The notes below the pieces were generated by a model. It made no database searches, had not been told where the DNA came from, and saw nothing but the letters and a program-made list of their open reading frames with translations. Positions 33,219-41,847 of a DNA stretch of 64,000 nucleotides are shown one piece after another. This DNA comes from Starkeya sp. ORNL1 (GTDB taxonomy: Bacteria; Pseudomonadota; Alphaproteobacteria; Rhizobiales; Xanthobacteraceae), in contig NZ_CP048834.1 of the NCBI RefSeq assembly GCF_012971745.1, positions 1,426,001 to 1,490,000 on the forward strand, written 5' to 3'. Numbering within the stretch: position 1 is the stretch's first letter; each line of letters opens with the position of its first letter. Both the position numbers and the translations under genes were made by a program.

Positions 33219-34410
33219 CCGGCGCCAGATCGGCGCTCGCCGGCTCCTTCGCCGGCACGGAGATTTCCTTGACGACCTTCTCCTTCAGCTTGTCCAGGAC
33301 CAGGCGCGTCATCTCGCTGATCGCCGTCTCGGCGCGCACATAGTTGCGGGCGGCATCGAGCCAGGGCTGCAGTGGCACGGTGTACTTCGCGCCCATGTCG
33401 CGCAATGTGGCGACGGCGCCTTCGACATCGCCGGCGGCAAGCTGGGCGTCGGCGCGGGTCACTGCGAGATTGGCTTCTTCCACATCATAGGGCTCGGTGG
33501 AGAGGCCGACATAGCGGTTCATCAACGACATGCCATAGCCGTAATAGCCCGCAGGCTCCCCGATTTGCAGGCCGGCCACCGCGACATAGGACGGGAACAC
33601 CCGGCGCAGTTCCGCGGCATTGGGAACGCCGGTGCGGGCTGGCTCCGCCAGTTCGGTCAGATTGGCGGAGAACAGTTCGTTGTTGCCGACGATGGCGTAG
33701 ACGTTCACCAGTTCGGCCTCGAACGGTCGGCCGGTATAGAAGGTCGAGCGCAACTGGCCAAGCGCCACGGCGAAGACCGGGGATGCCCCGTCGATCACCG
33801 GATCGACGCGCCGGCTGTCCTCGACGAGAGCCTGCTTGAGGCCGGTGATCTCCTCGGACTGCTTGTCGAGACGGGCGACTGCGGCAGCCTGGTCGTCGAG
33901 CGACTGCGAAATCTCGTTGTTGAGCCGGCCAAGCTGCTCGCCGGTGCCGCGCAGGCTGGTCTCCAGCAAGGAGACCCGTTCGGTCAGCGGCGAGAGGCGC
34001 AGGTCGATGGTGGGAGCGAACTTCGGCACCAGGAACGCGACGGCCAGGGCCACCGCCGCACCCGCGACGGCGCCGCCCGCGATCCCGGCCCATGGCGGGA
34101 TGGGCGACGTTGCCATGCCCTTCGCCGGCCCGGAGGGAGCGGGTTCTTCGGGGGCCTCCGGCGTGGCGATCGTCTCGATCGCGACGACCTCGGCGACGGG
34201 GGCCGGTTCGGCGACATCGCCCTGACGCAGCCAGTCCTCGATGGAACGGGCAGCGGCCGGCGCCGGCTCCTGCACGCCATTGGCCGGCGGCTCGACCGGG
34301 CTCGCGCTCGCATTGCCGATCTCGCCGCCGCCCGAGGCGGCGCCGTCGACATCCGTCTCACGGTGCATGAGGACCGGTTTTGCCCCGATGGTGACCCGCT
34401 TCGCGGTCAT
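33196..34410 (-). CDS. Membrane protein with coiled coil and helical periplasmic domain
   Basis: 404 aa. A disordered Ala/Pro/Glu-rich cytosolic region (1-105) precedes one helix (about 107-130). A coiled coil follows (LTERVSLLETSLRGTGEQLGRLNNEIS to KQALVEDS, about 140-205), and then a helical domain to ~380 (e.g. VEEANLAVTRADAQLAAGDVEGAV). This plan of disordered lead, helix, coiled coil and helical end resembles COG4223/mitofilin-like proteins, but I see no decisive motif. Its start overlaps the stop of the ParA gene by 4 nt, so they likely work together, perhaps as a membrane-anchored landmark for ParA. Confidence 0.8.
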   Translation of the reverse strand: MTAKRVTIGAKPVLMHRETDVDGAASGGGEIGNASASPVEPPANGVQEPAPAAARSIEDWLRQGDVAEPAPVAEVVAIETIATPEAPEEPAPSGPAKGMATSPIPPWAGIAGGAVAGAAVALAVAFLVPKFAPTIDLRLSPLTERVSLLETSLRGTGEQLGRLNNEISQSLDDQAAAVARLDKQSEEITGLKQALVEDSRRVDPVIDGASPVFAVALGQLRSTFYTGRPFEAELVNVYAIVGNNELFSANLTELAEPARTGVPNAAELRRVFPSYVAVAGLQIGEPAGYYGYGMSLMNRYVGLSTEPYDVEEANLAVTRADAQLAAGDVEGAVATLRDMGAKYTVPLQPWLDAARNYVRAETAISEMTRLVLDKLKEKVVKEISVPAKEPASADLAPVTAPAAP

Positions 34411-35042
34411 GCTGCCTGCTCCATGACTTCGGCCGTCAGGGCCGCGATTTCCTTGGTGGCCGAACTGCGCGCGTCGAGTTCGCGGACCAGCCGGCCGGTC
34501 GCCACGCTTTCGGCAAATGCGATGCGCTGGCCGATGACCGTGTTCAACGGCAGGATCTCGCCGGTCAGCGCCGAGCGAAGGTCGCGGCCCAGCACCGTGC
34601 CGGTGATGCAGCGATTGACGATGAAGGCTGCCTTGAGCCCTGGCTTGAAGATGCGCGCTTCATTGATCAGCGCGACGATCTCCATGCTGGCCCAGAGGTC
34701 GTAGGACGAGGGCTGCACCGGGATCAGGATGAAATCGGAGGCGAGGATCGTCGAGCGGGCCAATGCGGTGACGCGCGGTGGGCCGTCGATGATGATGTGA
34801 TCGTGGTTGCGCGCCATGTCGGGCACTTCCTGGTGCAGCACCTCGCGGGCGAGGCCGCTGACCGCGAACAGGCGCGGCAGGCCGCTTTGCGAACGGGTCT
34901 GCGCCCAGTCCAGCGCCGAGCCCTGCGGATCGGCGTCGACCACCGCGACACGGGCGCCGCCCGCTGCCAGCTCGCCGGCGATGTGTGTCGCCAGCGTGGT
35001 CTTGCCGACGCCGCCCTTCTGGTTGAGCAAGCCGATGATCAT
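34407..35042 (-). CDS. ParA/MinD-family ATPase
   Basis: 211 aa. The deviant Walker A is KGGVGKTT (9-16), switch I is DADPQGS (36-42) and switch II/Walker B is IIIDGPP (83-89). The small size, without a DNA-binding N-terminus, fits the ParA class that positions protein complexes or plasmids on the nucleoid or membrane. No parB or parS-like site is seen; instead the partner overlapping its 3' end is a coiled-coil membrane protein. That suggests cargo positioning at the envelope, not DNA segregation. Confidence 0.94.
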   Translation of the reverse strand: MIIGLLNQKGGVGKTTLATHIAGELAAGGARVAVVDADPQGSALDWAQTRSQSGLPRLFAVSGLAREVLHQEVPDMARNHDHIIIDGPPRVTALARSTILASDFILIPVQPSSYDLWASMEIVALINEARIFKPGLKAAFIVNRCITGTVLGRDLRSALTGEILPLNTVIGQRIAFAESVATGRLVRELDARSSATKEIAALTAEVMEQAA

Positions 35043-35097
35043 GTGGCGGCTCCAGCGGGGCGGCAGGGTTGCGGGGTGCGGGACGCGGAGGGGGTCA

Positions 35098-38000
35098 TCA
35101 ATACGCCGTCTCCAGCTTGGTGCCCGGTGCCGGGAGCAGGCGCTCCAGCGCGGACGGCGCGAAACGATAGAACAGCAGCGGGGTCAGCATGGTGTCGAGC
35201 AGCGTCGCGCTCATCAGGCCGCCGAAGATCACCACCGCGACCGGGTGCAGGATTTCCTTGCCGGCCTCGTGGCCGCCGAGCAGCAGCGGGATCAGCGCCA
35301 CCATGGCGGAGGCCGCCGTCATCAGCACCGGCACGAGGCGCTCGTTGGCGCCGCGAATGATGAGCTGGTGGCCGAAGGGCTCTCCCTCGTGCGTCATCAG
35401 ATTGATGTAGTGGTTGATCTTGAGGATGCCGTTGCGGGTCGAGATGCCGGCCAGCGTCACGAAGCCGACGATGGAGGCGATGGAAAGTTCGACACCGGAA
35501 ATCTTCAGCGCGATCACGCTGCCGATGAGGGCCAGCGGCACATTGGCCATGATGATTGCGGCCAGCAGCACCGACTTGAAGCGGACATACAGGATCGAGA
35601 ACACCAGCAGGAACGAGATCGTCGACAGCCCGGCGAGGCGCAGCGTGGAGCGCGCCTGCTCGGCATAGACGCCTTCGAACAGCATGAAGTAGCCCGGCGG
35701 CATCTTGATGCCGCGCATCATGCCCTCAAGCTCGCCGCCGATGAGATTACTGCCGGATCCGTCGGTATTGGCGGTCACCAGGATGCGGCGCTGGCTGTTC
35801 TCGCGCAGCACCTGGTTGGGCCCGGAGGTTTCCGACACCCGCGCCACGGTGGAGAGCGGAACCTGCCCGGCCGGCGTGTCGATCAGCATCGAGCCGAGCT
35901 GCGGGGCGGCGCGATCGGCCTCGCTGAGGCGCACCACGAGATCGAAGTGCTTGATGCCGTCAATGATCTCGGTGATTTCCTCGCCATTGGTGAGCTGGCC
36001 GATGCGGCCGGTAAGCTCGCCGGGCTGCACGCCATAGAGCAGCGCGCGGTCGGAATCGAAGTGTACCTGAATCTGCGGCACCGGCACCTGCCGCTCGATG
36101 GCGACATCGGTGAGGCCCGGAATGGTCTTGAGCCAGCCTTCGACATCGCGGCCGATGGTGCGCAGCGTATTGAGGTCGTTGCCGAAGATCTTGAACACGA
36201 TCTGCGCCGACACGCCGGCCAGTATGTGGTCGATACGCATGGCGATAGGCTGGCTGAGGCTGAACGCGCCCGGTAGGCCGCCAAGGCGCGTGCGCACGTC
36301 CGCCATGATCTTGGCGAGCGGACGGGCACCCTCATGCCTGAGCTCCAGCTCGATCTCGGTGACGTTGACGCCGAGTGCGTGCTCGTCGGCCTCCGACCGG
36401 CCGGTGCGGCGGCCGACCTTGATGGCCTCCGGTATGCCTTCCAGTATCCGCTCGGCGGTGGCAGCGATGCGGCTGGATTCTTCCAGCGAAATGCCGGGCT
36501 CCAGCGTCAAGGTGATGACCAGCGCGCCCTCGTTGAAGGGTGGCAGGAAAGAGCGTGGCAGGGTCGGCACGATAGCGGCGGCGATGAACACGCCGGCAAG
36601 GATGCCGGACAGGACCGGCGCAGGATGGGCGAGCACCCAGTGCAGCAGCCCGGTATTGGCGCGCTTGATGGCGCGCACCATGATGTTGTCGTGCTCCTCG
36701 ATGCCCTTGGTATTCGGCAGGAGATACGAGCACAGCACCGGCGTCAGCGTGATCGACACGATGAGGCTGGCGAGGATCGAGACGATGTAGGCGATGCCGA
36801 GCGGGGCGAACATGCGCCCCTCGATGCCCGGCAGCGCGAACAGCGGCACGAACACCAGGACGATGATCAGCGTGGAATAGACGATGCTGGAACGCACCTC
36901 CTGCGAGGCGGAGGCGATGACGTCCAGCGCGGGCTTCGGGATGGCGCGATGGGCATTCTCGCGCAGTCGGCGGAAAATGTTCTCGACATCCACCACCGCG
37001 TCGTCGACCAGCTCGCCAATGGCAATGGCAAGGCCGCCGAGCGTCATGGTGTTGATGGTCAGCCCCATCCAGCGCAGCACGATGAAGGTGGTGAGCACGG
37101 AGACCGGGATCGCCACCAGCGAGATCGCCGTGGTGCGGACATTGAACAGGAACAGGAACAGCACGATGGCGACGACGACAATCGCCTCGGTCAGCACCTG
37201 TTCGAGATTGCCGACCGCCGCCAGGATGAAGTCGGCCTGGCGGAACAGATAGTCATTGACCCGCGTGCCCTCCGGCATGGTGCGCTGGAGTTCGGCGAGC
37301 ACGCGCTCGACTTCCGCCGTAAGCTTTACCGTGTCGGCCTGCGGCTGCTTGTTGACCGAGATCACCACCGCCTCGCCGCCCATGAAGCCGGCATCGCCGC
37401 GCCGCTGCTTGGGCTGGAACGAGGCATCGGCGAACTGGCGCAGCAGCACAGGCTGGCCGAGGCGGTGGTCGACGACGACGTTGCGCAGGTCCTCGAGGCT
37501 CTGGGTGCGCGAGAGGTTGCGGATCAGGAATTCCTGATTGCCCTGATTGACGACGCCGCCGCCCTTGTTGGAGCCGAACGCCTGCAGGGCCTGGCGCACT
37601 TCGTTGATGGAGACGCCGAGCTGGCTCATGCGCAGCATGTCGAGCGTGACGCGGTATTCCTTCACCAGGCCGCCGATCGGCACCACACGGCTGATGCCGG
37701 GCACCGATTTCAGCCGCTGCGCCACGGTCCAGTCCGCCAGCTCGCGCAGTTCCATCGGCGAAAGCGTGGACGAGGAGACCGCGACCAGCATGATCTCGCC
37801 CATATAGGAGGAGATCGGCGCCAGGATCGAGGTGACGCCCGGCGGCATCTCGACCTGGAGCGGGGCGAGCCGCTCGGTCACGATCTGCCGGTCGACGTAG
37901 ACATTGGTGTCCCAGTCGAACTCGACATAGACCACCGACAGGCCCGTCGTGGAGGACGAGCGCACCCGGGTGACGCCACTGGCGCCCGCCATCGCGGCTT

Positions 38001-38208
38001 CGATGCGGGCCGATATCTGGACCTCGACCTCCTCGGGCGCGAGGCCGGGCGCCTCGGTAAGGATGGTCACCAGGCCCTTGTTTAGATCGGGCAGCACATC
38101 GACCGGCAGATTCTGTAGCGAGATACCGCCATACACCATCGCGCAGGCGACCAGAACGACCACCAGCAGTCGGGCGCGCAGGCTGATATTGACCAGGTAT
38201 GCGAACAT
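35098..38208 (-). CDS. RND efflux pump, heavy-metal efflux (CusA/CzcA) type
   Basis: 1036 aa, full length. Twelve membrane helices in two halves with large periplasmic loops are evident. The helix-4 motif typical of metal RND pumps is VDDAVVDVEN (401-410). The start region (LVNISLRARLLVVVLVACAMVYGG ... NLPVDVLPDLNKG) and the end (LLDTMLTPLLFYRFAP) match CzcA/CusA proteins. It expels metal ions or small compounds from the periplasm. The adaptor is probably the protein at 25130. The methionine relay of CusA was not verified, so zinc, cobalt or another substrate is possible. It starts 16 nt after the ZnuB-type permease gene. Confidence 0.93.
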   Translation of the reverse strand: MFAYLVNISLRARLLVVVLVACAMVYGGISLQNLPVDVLPDLNKGLVTILTEAPGLAPEEVEVQISARIEAAMAGASGVTRVRSSSTTGLSVVYVEFDWDTNVYVDRQIVTERLAPLQVEMPPGVTSILAPISSYMGEIMLVAVSSSTLSPMELRELADWTVAQRLKSVPGISRVVPIGGLVKEYRVTLDMLRMSQLGVSINEVRQALQAFGSNKGGGVVNQGNQEFLIRNLSRTQSLEDLRNVVVDHRLGQPVLLRQFADASFQPKQRRGDAGFMGGEAVVISVNKQPQADTVKLTAEVERVLAELQRTMPEGTRVNDYLFRQADFILAAVGNLEQVLTEAIVVVAIVLFLFLFNVRTTAISLVAIPVSVLTTFIVLRWMGLTINTMTLGGLAIAIGELVDDAVVDVENIFRRLRENAHRAIPKPALDVIASASQEVRSSIVYSTLIIVLVFVPLFALPGIEGRMFAPLGIAYIVSILASLIVSITLTPVLCSYLLPNTKGIEEHDNIMVRAIKRANTGLLHWVLAHPAPVLSGILAGVFIAAAIVPTLPRSFLPPFNEGALVITLTLEPGISLEESSRIAATAERILEGIPEAIKVGRRTGRSEADEHALGVNVTEIELELRHEGARPLAKIMADVRTRLGGLPGAFSLSQPIAMRIDHILAGVSAQIVFKIFGNDLNTLRTIGRDVEGWLKTIPGLTDVAIERQVPVPQIQVHFDSDRALLYGVQPGELTGRIGQLTNGEEITEIIDGIKHFDLVVRLSEADRAAPQLGSMLIDTPAGQVPLSTVARVSETSGPNQVLRENSQRRILVTANTDGSGSNLIGGELEGMMRGIKMPPGYFMLFEGVYAEQARSTLRLAGLSTISFLLVFSILYVRFKSVLLAAIIMANVPLALIGSVIALKISGVELSIASIVGFVTLAGISTRNGILKINHYINLMTHEGEPFGHQLIIRGANERLVPVLMTAASAMVALIPLLLGGHEAGKEILHPVAVVIFGGLMSATLLDTMLTPLLFYRFAPSALERLLPAPGTKLETAY

Positions 38209-38223
38209 GGTCGGTCGTGGTCC

Positions 38224-39066
38224 TCAGGTCACGCTGCTATCGGAAAGGGCGGCAGCGGACCCGTGATGCAGGTGTCCTGCAGGCGGGTCGGCAGGCACGG
38301 CGATGGTGCGGGAGATGGCGATCGCGGTCATGAGCGCGGCGAGCACCAGCGTGCAGACGATGGCCGCGCCGGTCGAGATATCCAGCGTCGCCGAGGCGAT
38401 GAGGCCGAACAGATAGCCGGCGACGCCGATGTTGAACGCGATCATCAGCCGCCAATGCCTGGGCGCGTGCTGGGTGGCGAGCGCCGGCACGATGAGCGAG
38501 GCGAACACCAGCAACACGCCGACAATCTGCACCGAGGCGGTGATGACCACGGCGAACACGCCGTAGAACAGCACCTTGTTCCTGACGAGATCCTGCGTGT
38601 ACCAGATGCCGAGCGCTGCCGCCGAGATCAGGCTGAGGACGATGAGCTGGGTCTGCGAGACCCACAATATCTGCCCGACCAGCAGTTCCTTCAAATACTC
38701 GGAGCCGTTGGGGCTGAAGGACAGCAGCACGATCTGCAACGCTGCCGCGACGATGTAGATGACGCCGATGATGGCTTCCTGGATCGCCGGGAAGCGCTTG
38801 TCGGTCCAGGTCAGCAGCATGGAACAGCCGACCGCCGCGGCGATGGCGCTGATCTGCACCGCCCAGCCCGTCGTCGCCCCGAGCGTCATGTTGCCGAACA
38901 CGACACCAAGCGCCGCGACCTGCGCCAGCGCGATATCGATGAAGATGATGCCCCGGTTGAGCACGATGGTGCCCAGGGGAACGTGCGTGGCGAGGATAAG
39001 AAGCCCCGCCACGAAGGCGGGGCCGAGGATATCGAGACTAAGGGCGTTCACGGCCAGCCAGCCCAT
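38224..39066 (-). CDS. ZnuB-family metal ABC transporter permease
   Basis: 280 aa with eight or nine membrane helices. The ABC-3 family features are clear: HVPLGTIVLNRGIIFIDIALAQVAALGV and VGQILWVSQTQLIVLSLI, then FASLIVPALATQHAPRHW. The C-terminal tail is short and has GHLHHGS, a likely metal-binding end. This family imports zinc or manganese. No ABC ATPase gene is next to it. Its start overlaps the end of the binding-protein gene at 39038 by 29 nt, so it is in the same operon. Confidence 0.92.
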   Translation of the reverse strand: MGWLAVNALSLDILGPAFVAGLLILATHVPLGTIVLNRGIIFIDIALAQVAALGVVFGNMTLGATTGWAVQISAIAAAVGCSMLLTWTDKRFPAIQEAIIGVIYIVAAALQIVLLSFSPNGSEYLKELLVGQILWVSQTQLIVLSLISAAALGIWYTQDLVRNKVLFYGVFAVVITASVQIVGVLLVFASLIVPALATQHAPRHWRLMIAFNIGVAGYLFGLIASATLDISTGAAIVCTLVLAALMTAIAISRTIAVPADPPAGHLHHGSAAALSDSSVT

Positions 39067-39985
39067 CCAGAAGCCGCTCGACGGAATCCTTGTAGTAGCT
39101 GAGCAGATCCGTCGCTTCGGGCGTGCCTCCCACGGTGAAGGGCAGCTTCACCAGCGGAATCTTGGCCTTTTCCTTGACATAGCGCGACGGGCTCGGATCC
39201 TCGTAGGCGGCATAGATGATGAAGCGGATATTCTGCTTCGGCACCTCATTGACAACTGCGGTCAGGTGGGCTGGTCCGGGCGCGACGTTCGGCTCGGGCT
39301 CGACCGTGGCGGCGGTGCGGATGCCGACCCAATTGAGCAGATACGTGGAATGGTCGTGCTGCACGGCGATGTTGACGCCCTTCAGCGGCGCGGCCTTGGT
39401 CTTCAGTTCCTTGGTCAGGGCCGTGAGCTGAGTGATGAACGTCTTGGCGCGCTCGGTGTAGACATCCTTGCCCCCCGGATCGAGGGCGATCAGCCGCTTG
39501 GCAAGCTGTCCGGCAACGATGCGAACATTGTTCGGGTCACCCTGGATGTGCGGGTGTACTTCATGCTCCTCGCCCTTTTCCTCTTTCTTGGGCTCGCTCT
39601 TCTCCTCGCCGTGGCCGTGCTCCTCGATCAGCTTCACGAAGTCGCCGGCCATGAAATAGCCGGGCTTGCCCTTGGCGAGCTTCGGGTTGTTCGCGCGCTC
39701 GAGCATGGCGGGAAGCCATGCCTCCTCGAGTCCGGCACCAGTGCAGAGCATGAGGTCCGCCCTGCCGAGCGCGGCAATCTGGCCCGGCGTCGGCTTCAGA
39801 TTGTCCGGATTGTCGAACGGGGTGGTGGCAAGGGTCACGGTGCCGATGCGGTCACCGCCGAGCGACTTCGCCAGCGAGGCCCACTCGGGAACGCAGGCGA
39901 ATACTTCGAGCGGTGCGGCCCTGGCTCCGGTCGAGAAGGCCGCGAGCAGCGCAGCGCCCGCCAAGGCCGTGGTGAACACCTTCAT
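39038..39985 (-). CDS. ZnuA-like metal-binding periplasmic protein (copy 2)
   Basis: 315 aa from the ATG at 39983-39985 (GGAAG upstream). A signal peptide is cleaved near ARAAPL. The cluster-9 metal-binding fold is clear: VFACVPEWASLAKSLGGD, then CTGAGLEEAWLPAMLERA. A flexible charged, His-containing loop (about 134-160, EEHGHGEEKSEP and HEVHPHIQ) is the zinc-chaperone loop of ZnuA. Further ligand candidates are VQHDHSTYLL and IYAAYEDPS. It is highly similar to the copy at 40274 and probably arose from it by duplication. Confidence 0.92.
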   Translation of the reverse strand: MKVFTTALAGAALLAAFSTGARAAPLEVFACVPEWASLAKSLGGDRIGTVTLATTPFDNPDNLKPTPGQIAALGRADLMLCTGAGLEEAWLPAMLERANNPKLAKGKPGYFMAGDFVKLIEEHGHGEEKSEPKKEEKGEEHEVHPHIQGDPNNVRIVAGQLAKRLIALDPGGKDVYTERAKTFITQLTALTKELKTKAAPLKGVNIAVQHDHSTYLLNWVGIRTAATVEPEPNVAPGPAHLTAVVNEVPKQNIRFIIYAAYEDPSPSRYVKEKAKIPLVKLPFTVGGTPEATDLLSYYKDSVERLLDGLAGRERP

Positions 39986-40273
39986 CTTTTCTTCCCCCCA
40001 GACTGCGTCGCAGCTCGTTCCGCCGAATCGGGAGCACTCCGCATGGTGCATGGGCCCGTCGTCGAAACGATATCTCGAAAGACCTCACGTATTCAAAAAA
40101 GATTCACGCCAATTAGACTTGAACACACACGCAGCACGCCAGGAAAGCACGGCTTCTCGACCGAGAACGGCGTCGCCAACTTTGCGGAAGTCGCAATGTC
40201 GGTACTCGGCCAGTCTCTACGAGGCGGCCGTCAGGCTGCGCCTCGCCCGAGGCGACGCCGGAGAAGGCCGCGA

Positions 40274-41227
40274 CTAGTTGCGTTCGCGACCAGCCAGCCC
40301 ATCCAGAAGCCGATCAACGGAGTCCTTGTAGAGACCGAAGAGATCGCCGGCTTCCGGCGAACCGCCGACCGTGAAGGGCACTTTCACAAGAGGGATCTTC
40401 GCCTTCTCGGTCACGTACTTGGACGCGCCCGGGTCCTCATAGGCGGCGTAGATCACGAAGCGAATCTTGTCTTTCGGCACCTCGTCGATGATCTCGGTGA
40501 GGTGCGCCGGGCCGGGCGCCACGCCGGGTTCGGGCTCGACGGTGGCAGCGGTCTTCACGCCGAGCCACTTGAGCAGATAGATCGAATGGCCGTGCTGCAC
40601 GGCAATGTTGATGCCCTTCAGTGGCGCGGCCTTGGCCTGCAATTCCTTGGTCAGCGTGGTGAGCTGGCCGATGAACGCCTTGACGCGCTCGCCATAGACA
40701 TCCTTGCCTTCGGGATCGAGCGCGATGAGGCGCTTGGCGAGCTGGCCGGCGACAAGGCGCACATTGTTCGGGTCGCCCTGAATGTGCGGATTGCCGGCTT
40801 CGTGCATATGGGCGCCGGCGGTCTTCTTCTCGCCGTGGCTATGGTCGTGCTCGTCCTGGTCGTCTTCGATCAGCTTCACGAACTCGCTGGCCATGAAGTA
40901 ACCGGGCTTGCCCTTGCCGACCTTGGCATTGCCGGCGCGCTCGAGCATGGCAGGCAGCCAGCTGTCCTCGAGCCCCGAGCCGGTGCAGACGATGATGTCC
41001 GCCTTGCTGAGCGCGGCGATCATGCCGGGCGTGGGCTTCATGCTTTCGGGATTGTCGAGCGCCGAAGTCGCCAGCGTCACGTTGGCGAGGCGGTCGCCGC
41101 CGATCGCCTTGGCCAGCGAGGCCCATTCGGGCACGCAGGCGAATACTTCGAGTGGCGCAGCGTTCGCACTGCCTATGGCCGAGAACAACAGTGTAGCCCC
41201 GGCAGCGGCCGCAGCAAAAGTCTTCAT
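40274..41227 (-). CDS. ZnuA-like metal-binding periplasmic protein (copy 1)
   Basis: 317 aa from the ATG at 41225-41227. A signal peptide is cleaved near ANAAPL. It matches the downstream paralogue through most of its length, including the ends DGLAGRERN and DGLAGRERP. The flexible loop here is richer in His (DEHDHSHGEKKTAGAHMH, about 133-150), so the two copies may differ in metal affinity. A 288-bp spacer separates the copies and probably holds a second promoter. No ATPase gene accompanies either. Confidence 0.92.
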   Translation of the reverse strand: MKTFAAAAAGATLLFSAIGSANAAPLEVFACVPEWASLAKAIGGDRLANVTLATSALDNPESMKPTPGMIAALSKADIIVCTGSGLEDSWLPAMLERAGNAKVGKGKPGYFMASEFVKLIEDDQDEHDHSHGEKKTAGAHMHEAGNPHIQGDPNNVRLVAGQLAKRLIALDPEGKDVYGERVKAFIGQLTTLTKELQAKAAPLKGINIAVQHGHSIYLLKWLGVKTAATVEPEPGVAPGPAHLTEIIDEVPKDKIRFVIYAAYEDPGASKYVTEKAKIPLVKVPFTVGGSPEAGDLFGLYKDSVDRLLDGLAGRERN

Positions 41228-41578
41228 GGCATCTTTCCTCGCCGCTGCCCCCCGCTTCGCGCAACCATTATTCACCCCGTGATCGCCACCGGCGGCCCCA
41301 CGGAAGTCAAATAGATTGTACGAAATTCAAAATACTTGGGCGCAGCAATCCCCAGCCTAGCACCGTCTGCTCAACTTAGGGTGCAGAATAGAGGAAAATG
41401 CGAACTGTCCAAAGGTAATTTCTTGAAACCCTGCGGCATCACCCAAGGTATTTGGCTCTGCAAAGTTAATAGCGATGCCCGGCATCTGGCGGAGTACCAG
41501 TCAGATTGTGGCAACGCGGGTACCGGCCAGATCAAGCTGGCCATCGCGAGCGCCCGCCCCGCCGCCCCGTCGCAAGCG
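41228..41578. other. Upstream region of the metal-binding protein genes; no gene recognised
   Basis: About 350 bases. The AT-richer part next to 41228-41340 likely carries the promoter of the minus-strand metal operon (a TTGAAT and TACAAT pair on that strand near 41310-41330 could serve). I cannot confirm a Zur-type box. The right-hand part leads into the aminotransferase remnant. Confidence 0.35.
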
Positions 41579-41827
41579 GGCGCCGGCCTGATGTTCGGCA
41601 TCGAGCAGGTGGCGGACAAGGCGACGAAAGCCGCCTTCGACCCGCATCTACGGGTCGGCATGCCGTTCGACCGCCTCGCTTGCGAGAACGGCCTGATCGC
41701 GCGCTGCATGGGCGATGTGCCCGGCTTCTCGCCACCACTGATCGTCAATGAGGCGGAGTTGGACGAGATCGCCGAGCGCTGCACCACCAGCCTCAGGCAG
41801 CTCGAACGCGAGCTGCGCATGGCCTGA
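41579..41827 (+). pseudogene. C-terminal remnant of a class-III (omega) aminotransferase
   Basis: From about 41579 the frame matches only the last ~80 residues of beta-alanine/omega-amino-acid transaminases: LMFGIEQVADKATKAAFDP, then GLIARCMGDVPGFSPPLIVNEAELDEIAERC. The catalytic lysine and the whole PLP-binding domain (family length about 450 aa) are missing upstream. The open frame extends to 41336, but those residues have no likeness to the family. I read it as a deletion remnant, not a functional gene. Confidence 0.65.
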
Positions 41828-41847
41828 GCCGTCAGCCCAGCGGCAGC

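Noticed and set aside
34407..35042. ParA as a sign of an integrated plasmid
   Set aside because: No ParB, replication gene, parS array or integrase is visible, and the overlap with a membrane-protein gene points to another role.
36334..38085. 583-aa plus-strand frame opposite the RND pump
   Set aside because: Antisense shadow of a full-length RND protein with conserved motifs.
38759..41314. 851-aa plus-strand frame over both metal-binding protein genes
   Set aside because: It appears internally repetitive only because the two real minus-strand genes beneath it are paralogues.
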